Source of the DNA: G020348185 sp964525045
GTDB taxonomy: Bacteria; Nitrospirota; Nitrospiria; Nitrospirales; UBA8639
Direction of reading: 5' to 3'
Assembly: GCA_964525045.1 (NCBI GenBank)
Contig: CAZGFD010000004.1
Location: 152,821 to 216,820 of the forward strand
Length of the DNA: 64,000 nt
Shown in pieces: positions 44,319 to 51,480 of this stretch; position 1 is the first letter of the stretch; each line of letters begins with the position of its first letter. The position numbers were made by a program, and so were the translations under genes. Under the pieces are notes generated by a model that searched no databases, had not been told where the DNA came from, and saw only the letters and a program-made list of their open reading frames with translations.

Positions 44319-45131
44319 TCACCATGATTGGAGGTCTTCATCATCTTCATCAAGACCTTTCTCCGTTTCCCTAAAAAACTTTTCTGTTCCTAACTCTTCA
44401 GAAAGATCTTCTGTTAAATCAACGTCATCAGCGTCGTCGGCAAGTTCCCCTCCAAAGGTTTTATCAGCAAACTCATCCGACAACTCCTCGGTCAAATCAT
44501 CGATGTCTTCTCCTGCTTCGTCACTTAAATCAGCATTGATATCATCAACTTCGACATCCGGTTTTGAGGAAACGCTCAAATCGGCTGCCTCAAAACCTTC
44601 GCGGGCCGGCATATCGGTCACGCCAAACAACGGTTGTTGGACTCCTGCAGTTTCTGCGACTTTGACCCCGCTTCCCCCACGGCTAACCTTAAGTTTCTTT
44701 TGTTGGGACAGCGGCTTTCGAGTCACGTTCCCCCTTGAGGGTTTCTTGGGAGTTTTTGATTTTTTCGTTTCACTTTTTGGTGGAGGCTTAGATTTCACCG
44801 CTTTCTTTTTTGTGGAAACTTTTCTTTTGGCCGTGGCCTTTGTTTTGGCCTTTGTAGAGGCTTTTACTTTTTTGACAGTTTTTTTAGGTTGGCCTTTTTT
44901 TTTGGTCTTTTTCTTGGGAGTTGCCGCAATTTTTCTTTTGGCCGTGGCCTTCTTTTTTCCTCCAGAGGTCTTTCCTTTAGACGTGGTTTTTGCGGCACCC
45001 TTGGCTTTGGCTATAGAGGCTGCCTTTACCGGTTTTTTCTTTGGGGCTTTGGCTTTCTTTTTCGCTGCTTTTTTGACTTTGATCTTCGACTTCGGTTTGG
45101 CCTTTATTTTGGTCTTGGCCTTGATCGCCAT
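44319..45131 (-). CDS. Bipolar lysine-rich/acidic protein with histone H1-like N-terminal half
   Basis: 270 residues with two opposite halves. Residues 1 to about 150 are dominated by Lys, Ala, Thr and Pro in KKAxAKxK-type runs, like histone H1 tails and bacterial Hc1/AlgP-type nucleoid proteins. Residues about 185-270 are strongly acidic (DLSDEAGEDIDDLTEELSDE and further). AGGAGGG stands before the ATG. A long open frame also exists on the plus strand over the same bases, but it has no ribosome-binding site and is a by-product of the AAA/AAG codons. Probably DNA- or RNA-binding, possibly auto-inhibited by its tail. Confidence 0.8.
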   Translation of the reverse strand: MAIKAKTKIKAKPKSKIKVKKAAKKKAKAPKKKPVKAASIAKAKGAAKTTSKGKTSGGKKKATAKRKIAATPKKKTKKKGQPKKTVKKVKASTKAKTKATAKRKVSTKKKAVKSKPPPKSETKKSKTPKKPSRGNVTRKPLSQQKKLKVSRGGSGVKVAETAGVQQPLFGVTDMPAREGFEAADLSVSSKPDVEVDDINADLSDEAGEDIDDLTEELSDEFADKTFGGELADDADDVDLTEDLSEELGTEKFFRETEKGLDEDDEDLQSW

Positions 45132-45395
45132 CAGTTACCCTCCTAATTATGTGAGCGTCCCCTCCTCCGTCAACCGACGGTGACTCTCTTAGATGGTTCC
45201 CTCTAACATGGACTGGGCACTGGTTTCAACAAAAGAATTCCTTAAGCTTTTCTCATGGCTTTGTCAACTTTCGAGTGAAGGCATCCTTGCTCGAACCCCT
45301 GACAACTAGAAAACTCTCTTGCCTTAACCTACACCCAACCTGTTCGATAAAGTACAAATTGGTCACGGGGTAGGTACAAAAGTCCCATATTTCAC
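45132..45395. other. Non-coding region between divergent genes
   Basis: No open frame of note. A short CCGTC-AACC-GACGG hairpin lies near 45170. The region ends in a plus-strand terminator only 28 bases before the next gene, so it may hold a leader or a small RNA. Confidence 0.4.
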
Positions 45396-45431
45396 CCTCC
45401 CAGACCGTGCCTGCCGACTGGGAGGCTTTTT
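45396..45431 (+). terminator. Plus-strand terminator or attenuator in front of the DHH-CBS-NT gene
   Basis: CCTCCCAG (45396-45403) pairs with CTGGGAGG (45418-45425) and runs into CTTTTTC. No plus-strand gene precedes it; the next plus-strand gene starts at 45460. Confidence 0.65.
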
Positions 45432-45459
45432 CTATAGTCACTTGCTACAATGCCCATCC

Positions 45460-48153
45460 ATGGATGCAATCACCACTCACCTGGAGTCGGATTTTGATGG
45501 ATTGGCCTCAATGATTGCGACGAAAAAACTCTATCCCAATGCCCACTTAATCATTCCCGGAGGCTGCCAACCCGGTGTGCGGTCCTATCTCGAGCGATAT
45601 CCTTTGCCTCTTACGCCAGCCAGTCAGGTTGACCCGAGCCACATAACCCGATTGATCGTCGTTGACACTCAAGATTTCAAAAGAATCGGCTTACTTGAGA
45701 AAGTTTTTCAAAATCCGGAGATCTCTGTTCACATCTTTGACCATCACCCCTCTGAACCAAAAGGGACAGCACTTCATTCAGCCGACTTTCAGATTATTGA
45801 GACAGTCGGAGCCACCACTACACTGTTAGTAGAAATCCTCCAAAAAAATGAAATACCGATAACGCCCTCAGAAGCCACGTTGTATGCCATTGGCGTCTAT
45901 GAAGAAACAGGGTCCCTGGTGTACCCCAATACCACTCCCCGAGACCTCCAGGTTGCCGCACACCTCCTCACATGTGGTGCTGATCTAAAGGTCGTCGCCG
46001 ACTTTATCACGCGACACCTGACTATCCCTCAAATCAAGCTCCTCAATGCCCTCCTTCATGCTGCGTACCCCATCCATTTAGGCCGACGACGAGTCGTACT
46101 CGCGGTCTTGTCCTGGCCTACCTATGTCGAAGATTTGGCGCCGGTCATTCAGCAAGTCGCCCGGCTCGAAGGCGCAGATGCCATTTTGGCCGCCGTGTCC
46201 ATGGAAGGGAAAGTCCAGTTCATCGGGAGGAGCCGCCAGGAAGACATTGATATGCAGCGAATTGCTCAAGCCTTTGGGGGGGGCGGGCATCGTATGGCTG
46301 CCGCCGCCAGCATCAAGGGGCGAACGCTGCCCGAAGTAGAAGATCGCCTCCGTGACCTTTTAGAAGAACAAGCAAGGACGTGGTTGCCGATTCGTGATTT
46401 AATGACCACGCCAGTCCGAACTATTTCAACCGGTACGAGTGTGAGGGATACTGAACGGTTTATGACTCAATACGAAGTCAATTCGCTCCCCGTCATTGAT
46501 CTCAAAGGCCGGTTTCTCGGACTTGCCACTCGGGAAGCCATTCAGAAAGCCTTGTATCATCAACTTTATTCCGTCCCGGTTGACCAGGTGATGCTCCAGG
46601 ATGTCTTTACGGCCAATCCTCACACCCCTTTTGACGTCATCCAGAACCAAATGGTTGAACGAAACCAACGGAGCGTTCCTATTATCACAAACCGGAAAAT
46701 CGTCGGAATTTTCAGTCGCACCGACCTGCTCAGAGCTTCACATCAGCCTCAGCTCATCCGGAACAGTATTAATTCCGCCTCCTCCGGAACTCTCCCCGCC
46801 CTCATGCCTCACGGCCGGAATCTTCAAGGCCTTATGGCCGATCGATTACCGCATGGGATTCAACATTTGTTAAACGAAGCAGGACAAGTTGCGGATCAGC
46901 TGGGCATCTCTGCCTATGTGGTGGGGGGATTTGTCAGAGACCTGTTGTTGGGAAAGTCCAATTTGGATGTCGACATTGTGGTTGAGGGAGATGGAATTCA
47001 ATTTGCCAAAGTTCTTGGACTCCGCCTCTCAGCAAAGATCAAAGTCCATGAACGATTTGGCACCGCTTCCCTGAAACTCTCGAAAATATCAGCATTCGCA
47101 CCGGATATGGCCTTCGATGTGGCCACAGCACGGACCGAGTACTATGAATTTCCAACGGCCTTGCCGACCGTGGAGCAAAGTTCCGTCAAAAAGGATCTCT
47201 ATCGCCGCGATTTTACGATCAACGCCTTAGCCATACGCCTCAACAAAAACCCTGGTGAGTTATTAGACTTTTTCGGAGGCCAACGCGACCTCAAAGACAA
47301 AGTCATTCGGGTATTGCATAGTTTGAGTTTTGTGGAAGATCCGACTCGGGCCTTCCGTGCCATCCGGTTCGAGCAACGATTCGGATTCGCCATCAGTAAG
47401 GAAACGCGAACGTTTATCCGCAATGCGGTGGACATGCAATTATTTCACCGCCTGTCCGGTCACCGATTGGGGGATGAACTCATTCATTTATTTTCAGAAT
47501 CTCAACCGGCGAATGCCGTTCGGCGGCTCCGCGAGTGTGATCTTCTAAAATTCATTCACCCCCATATCCCCTGGACGACGAAAAGCCAAGATCTTTGTCA
47601 GTCGATTCAAGAGATCTTAACGTGGCAACGATTAGAAATTCCCCATGAGCCCATTGAAAAATGGCTCCTCTATGCCATGGGCCTTTTTGAGCCACTTGGA
47701 AGGGTGGAAACCGTCAAAACGTGGAAAAAACTCGGGTTCCCCGGGCGCCATATTCGAATGGTCGACAACTTTTTCAAAGAATACGATCAAGTACTCCGAG
47801 TCCTTTTACGAAAGCAGGTCTCTCCATCTGAAACTTATTCACTGCTTTATCCGTGGACATTGGAGGCCCTTTTGTTTCTCATGGCCAAAGTCCAGCGACG
47901 GGACTCCAAAAAACATTCCCTGCAACGCATAAAAGAATTCATCACCACATACCGTCAAATCAAAATTTCCGTCACTGGCCATGATCTCCAGACATTGGGT
48001 CTTAAAAAGGGTCCTGCCTATCGTCGGGTGTTACACCAATTGCTGATGGCCCGATTGGACGGCACCATTCAAAGCAGGCAAGAAGAATTGAGCCTCGCGA
48101 AAAACCTTGTCAATAAAGCCCAGCGATCATCGAAAAAAAATTCAAAACGGTAA
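45460..48153 (+). CDS. DHH phosphoesterase - CBS pair - tRNA nucleotidyltransferase fusion
   Basis: An 897-residue three-part protein. Residues 1-300 are a DHH/DHHA1 phosphoesterase (ESDFDGLAS, VVDTQD, DHH at about 94-96, GGGGHRMAAAA near 275). Residues about 310-425 are two CBS domains (RDLMTTPVRTIS, VDQVMLQDV). Residues about 465-890 are a class II nucleotidyltransferase (GGFVRDLLLG, DVDIVVEGD, RRDFTINALA, DPTRAFRAIRFEQRF). Such fusions are known and in some deep-branching bacteria act as A-adding enzymes for tRNA 3' ends, with a separate CC-adding enzyme. No clear ribosome-binding site; ATG 45460 is chosen because MDAITTHLESDFDG starts the domain. Confidence 0.9.
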   Translation: MDAITTHLESDFDGLASMIATKKLYPNAHLIIPGGCQPGVRSYLERYPLPLTPASQVDPSHITRLIVVDTQDFKRIGLLEKVFQNPEISVHIFDHHPSEPKGTALHSADFQIIETVGATTTLLVEILQKNEIPITPSEATLYAIGVYEETGSLVYPNTTPRDLQVAAHLLTCGADLKVVADFITRHLTIPQIKLLNALLHAAYPIHLGRRRVVLAVLSWPTYVEDLAPVIQQVARLEGADAILAAVSMEGKVQFIGRSRQEDIDMQRIAQAFGGGGHRMAAAASIKGRTLPEVEDRLRDLLEEQARTWLPIRDLMTTPVRTISTGTSVRDTERFMTQYEVNSLPVIDLKGRFLGLATREAIQKALYHQLYSVPVDQVMLQDVFTANPHTPFDVIQNQMVERNQRSVPIITNRKIVGIFSRTDLLRASHQPQLIRNSINSASSGTLPALMPHGRNLQGLMADRLPHGIQHLLNEAGQVADQLGISAYVVGGFVRDLLLGKSNLDVDIVVEGDGIQFAKVLGLRLSAKIKVHERFGTASLKLSKISAFAPDMAFDVATARTEYYEFPTALPTVEQSSVKKDLYRRDFTINALAIRLNKNPGELLDFFGGQRDLKDKVIRVLHSLSFVEDPTRAFRAIRFEQRFGFAISKETRTFIRNAVDMQLFHRLSGHRLGDELIHLFSESQPANAVRRLRECDLLKFIHPHIPWTTKSQDLCQSIQEILTWQRLEIPHEPIEKWLLYAMGLFEPLGRVETVKTWKKLGFPGRHIRMVDNFFKEYDQVLRVLLRKQVSPSETYSLLYPWTLEALLFLMAKVQRRDSKKHSLQRIKEFITTYRQIKISVTGHDLQTLGLKKGPAYRRVLHQLLMARLDGTIQSRQEELSLAKNLVNKAQRSSKKNSKR

Positions 48154-48175
48154 TCTGACCAACCCCCATTATTTT

Positions 48176-49537
48176 ATGAATCACTTTCACCCTGGGAAGA
48201 CCCCAACCCGCACACGTTGGGTCATTCTTTCCCTATTGTTGTTAATCAGTATTATCACATACATCGACCGGGTGAATATCTCCGTCACCGCCCGACAGAT
48301 GATGCCGGCATTGGGACTCACTGAGATCGAAATGGGGCAAATTTTTTCCGCGTTCGTATTCGGCTATGCACTTTTTCAAATCCCCGGAGGGTGGTTAGGC
48401 GATCGGTGGGGGCCTCGTCGAGTCTTAACCTTCGCGGTCATCTGGTGGTCAATATTCACTGCCCTCACGGCGGTCGCCCCGACCCTTCCGGTCATCAATA
48501 TGATTGGCATTATGGGATCGCTCATGCTAGTCCGTTTTCTCATTGGTGTCGGGGAATCAGCGGCCCTTCCCAATTTCAATCGGGCGGTGGCCAATTGGCA
48601 TCCACCCCAGGAACGAGGGCTAGGAATCGGCATTACCATCGGCGGAATAGGGATTGGCTCGGCCATCACCCCCCCTATCACCGCGTGGATCATGGTGAAC
48701 TATGGGTGGCAAACCGCGTTCTACGCTGCAGGAGCACTCGGAATCATTATTGCTCTCATTTGGTTTTGGTATGCAACGGACCACCCCCAGGACCATCCCC
48801 ATGTCAACCCCGAGGAAGCGCACCTCATTGGCGCAGGGCTATCGACCAACCCATCCCTCCACATCCCCTGGAAATCAATCCTTCACACGCCCACTGTCTG
48901 GTGGATTATTGTGAGTTACACCTGCTTGGGGTATGTCGCTTACATTTATATGTCCTGGTTTTACCTCTACCTCGTCAACGTCAGGGGCTTTGATGTACTT
49001 CGGGGCGCCGTATTTGCCTCTGCACCTTTTCTTGCTATGGCTATCTTTTGTCCATTGGGAGGATGGGTCACGGACAAGCTTTCTCAGAGTGGTGGGGTGA
49101 ATTGGGGACGGGCCACAGTTGGGGCGTCGGGAATGATCTTATCGGCCCTTTTCATCGTCATTGGTGCCAATGTGACATTACCGGCCTTAGCGATTGGCAT
49201 GCTGTCATTAGGAGCCGGATGGCTCTATTTTACGGTCGGTGCCTTTTGGTCCTCCACCACCGATCTTTCAAAAGCTCATGCGGGTACCCTTTCCGGCATC
49301 ATGAATACCGGCGCAAATTTGGGTGGGACACTCTCTCCGACCCTCACCCCCTGGCTCGCCTACCAAATCGGATGGACAGGATCATTGGGGGTAGCCGCCT
49401 GCATTGCCTTCCTGGGAGGCCTCTGCTGGGTATTCATTCGACCTGGAGATGGACTCAAGGGGCTTCCCTATCAAAGCAATCCTGCTCCTGTTGAAGCTTC
49501 ACCCCGTAGTGTCTCCCCAAGAAACCTAAAAAATTGA
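48176..49537 (+). CDS. Major facilitator superfamily transporter (anion:cation symporter type)
   Basis: About 453 residues with twelve hydrophobic segments. YIDRVNISVTARQMMPALGLT after the first helix and GGWLGDRWGPRRV (loop 2-3) are typical of the ACS family (glucarate, phthalate, sialate and similar organic anions); RFLIGVGESAALPNFNRAVANW is helix 4-5. The C-terminal ~30 residues are cytosolic. ATG 48176 lacks a good ribosome-binding site, and the frame continues upstream into the end of the previous gene, so coupling is possible. The substrate is not predictable. Confidence 0.88.
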   Translation: MNHFHPGKTPTRTRWVILSLLLLISIITYIDRVNISVTARQMMPALGLTEIEMGQIFSAFVFGYALFQIPGGWLGDRWGPRRVLTFAVIWWSIFTALTAVAPTLPVINMIGIMGSLMLVRFLIGVGESAALPNFNRAVANWHPPQERGLGIGITIGGIGIGSAITPPITAWIMVNYGWQTAFYAAGALGIIIALIWFWYATDHPQDHPHVNPEEAHLIGAGLSTNPSLHIPWKSILHTPTVWWIIVSYTCLGYVAYIYMSWFYLYLVNVRGFDVLRGAVFASAPFLAMAIFCPLGGWVTDKLSQSGGVNWGRATVGASGMILSALFIVIGANVTLPALAIGMLSLGAGWLYFTVGAFWSSTTDLSKAHAGTLSGIMNTGANLGGTLSPTLTPWLAYQIGWTGSLGVAACIAFLGGLCWVFIRPGDGLKGLPYQSNPAPVEASPRSVSPRNLKN

Positions 49538-49778
49538 ACGGTGATCGTCTTCCTGCTGGTCCGGTAGTTGTGCCTTCAAACTGTCCTCCTCTGTTTTGGC
49601 GGGTCAGAATCAGTTAGGTTAGAATCGGACGACCTTTTAGAGGCGCCTCAGGTGGGAAAAATCAAAGTCTCCCCATTAATTAATTGCAATCAGGTCAAAA
49701 ACTTTATGGAACTCAAGCAAACGTTTCATTACAATGCATGGGATGGGTAAGAACCCTCCAAATAAAAGGAAATCCGTA

Positions 49779-50675
49779 ATGGCGCAATTCCCGGAGTCCT
49801 GGCTTCCCTTGATCACAGGCCTTCTGTTGTGTTTTGGAAGTTGCACTTCGACCAGTTCTACGGAGATGCCCGCCCAGAAACAAAAAAAGGAGGCAGGGTC
49901 CAATGTGTTACCGACGAAGGAAGCATTCTCGGCTCCCGTCCTTACCAATCCCACCCCTCCCATCGAAGAAACGCCCCCGGCCGTTGCTCCTCAACCAAAA
50001 ACGGCGGGATTGAACGAATCGTTGACACAAGGAAAATCGTTGTATCAGGAACATTGTGCGAATTGCCATGGCCTCGGAGGAGATGGGCAGGGCCCCGTAG
50101 CCGCCGATCTCAGCACTAAGCCTCAGAATTTCACTAAAGGCGAGTATAAATTCCGATCCACCATGAGCGGTGAGTTACCCACCGACGAGGACCTATTTCG
50201 CACGATTTCCGTCGGAATTCCCGGTACAGCTATGGAAAGTTATCAGGAACTTTCGCAACCGGACCGCATGGCGTTGGTCGCGTACTTGAAAACTCTCTCT
50301 CCTCGTTTCTTGAAAAGCCCACAAGGAACACCTATCATCTTCCCCGAAGCCCGTCCCCTGACCCCCGAATCGGCAACCCATGGCCGTCAACTGTATAAGG
50401 AAATGCAATGTGCCGCCTGTCACGGTCCCAATGGGAAAGGCGATGGAGGGTTAGCAAAGCAACTGACCGATACAGACGGGAACCCTATTCAACCGGCTGA
50501 CCTTACACGAAAAAGATTGAAAAGTGGTGATGGGCCAAAAGATCTTTATCGAACGATTATGACTGGCCTCGACGGAACGCCAATGCCGTCTTACGGCTAT
50601 TCCCTGGATCCTGAGGAGGGTTGGGATTTAGCTCTCTTCATTTTCTCTCTGAAAAACACAAAGGACTCTCAATGA
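49779..50675 (+). CDS. Diheme c-type cytochrome, lipoprotein
   Basis: 298 residues from ATG 49779 (AAAGGA before it). A lipoprotein signal ends LLLCFGSC (Cys22), so the mature protein is membrane-tethered outside the cytoplasm. A Pro-rich linker follows. Two class I heme domains: CANCH at 93-97 with a likely axial Met in GIPGTAM, and CAACH at 211-215 with GLDGTPM. The stop overlaps the start of the cupredoxin gene (ATGA). It probably carries electrons between periplasmic partners. Confidence 0.92.
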   Translation: MAQFPESWLPLITGLLLCFGSCTSTSSTEMPAQKQKKEAGSNVLPTKEAFSAPVLTNPTPPIEETPPAVAPQPKTAGLNESLTQGKSLYQEHCANCHGLGGDGQGPVAADLSTKPQNFTKGEYKFRSTMSGELPTDEDLFRTISVGIPGTAMESYQELSQPDRMALVAYLKTLSPRFLKSPQGTPIIFPEARPLTPESATHGRQLYKEMQCAACHGPNGKGDGGLAKQLTDTDGNPIQPADLTRKRLKSGDGPKDLYRTIMTGLDGTPMPSYGYSLDPEEGWDLALFIFSLKNTKDSQ

Positions 50676-51391
50676 AACCTTCCTTTAATTGGATCGCTCT
50701 CATTCTTTTACTCAGCACCGGGTCATTCCCTTTCGCAACCTGGGCCTACCAAGAAGCCGCTAACCACCAGGGTATAAACGTGAAAGGCCACGTCACCTTC
50801 AAAGGGACCGTTCCTAAACCCGAAATGATCCCGGTGGTTCGGGATAAGGCCTTTTGCGGGGAATCAGTATCCGATCAGTCATTGCTCGTGGATGGCCCAT
50901 CAAAAGGTATCGCCCACGTCGTGGTGAATGTGAAGGATATTGCCGAGGGAAAGGCTTTACCCAAGAAGGCCCCATTAAAATTGGATAACCAAAATTGCCA
51001 ATTTGAGCCGCCTGTCTCGCTGGGCTTGACAGCCAATATGCTAGAAATCCAAAGCTCGGACCCAATCCTGCATAACACGCACATTCTTCTCAATGAGCAA
51101 ACCTTCTTAAACGTCGCCCTTCCACCGGGGGGTCGAACGATTCGGAAAAAGTTATCACAGCCGGGCCGTTTGACCGTACGCTGCGATGCTCATGAATTTA
51201 TGCGAGCGTCCCTCCACATTTTCAACCACCCTTATTATACGAGCACTAATTCCAAGGGCAGTTTCGAACTTACCGGAGTTCCCCCAGGGACTTACACACT
51301 ACAATTTTGGCATCAAATGCTTGGAATGAAGGAATTGACCATTACGGTAATAAAGGAAACGCCGATGGTCGTGAATGTGAGTTTTCCTTAA
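50672..51391 (+). CDS. Exported cupredoxin-like protein with carboxypeptidase regulatory-like end
   Basis: 239 residues from ATG 50672, which overlaps the cytochrome stop codon. A signal peptide (IALILLLSTGSFPFATWA) is followed by a cupredoxin-type domain: His134/His137 in LHNTH and Cys171, His174, Met177 in RCDAHEFM could form a type 1 copper site. The last 40 residues (GSFELTGVPPGTYTLQFWH) match the beta-sandwich of carboxypeptidase regulatory-like domains. The pattern resembles MauL-type proteins. Likely a copper electron carrier for the cytochrome next door; copper binding is inferred. Confidence 0.8.
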   Translation: MKPSFNWIALILLLSTGSFPFATWAYQEAANHQGINVKGHVTFKGTVPKPEMIPVVRDKAFCGESVSDQSLLVDGPSKGIAHVVVNVKDIAEGKALPKKAPLKLDNQNCQFEPPVSLGLTANMLEIQSSDPILHNTHILLNEQTFLNVALPPGGRTIRKKLSQPGRLTVRCDAHEFMRASLHIFNHPYYTSTNSKGSFELTGVPPGTYTLQFWHQMLGMKELTITVIKETPMVVNVSFP

Positions 51392-51480
51392 CCGAATGTG
51401 GCCCACACTCACCTGGCCTGCCGCCATGATTCTCAATTCCAAAAAATTTTCAACGGGAAAATCTTAAGCCCCCCTGCCCC

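Noticed and set aside
44278..45183. Long plus-strand frame, rich in Ser and Phe
   Set aside because: It mirrors the Lys-codon-rich minus-strand gene, lacks a ribosome-binding site and reads as low-complexity nonsense.
45280..45310. tRNA T-arm on the minus strand (GGGGTTCGAGC)
   Set aside because: The flanking bases do not pair as a T stem and no other tRNA arms are present.
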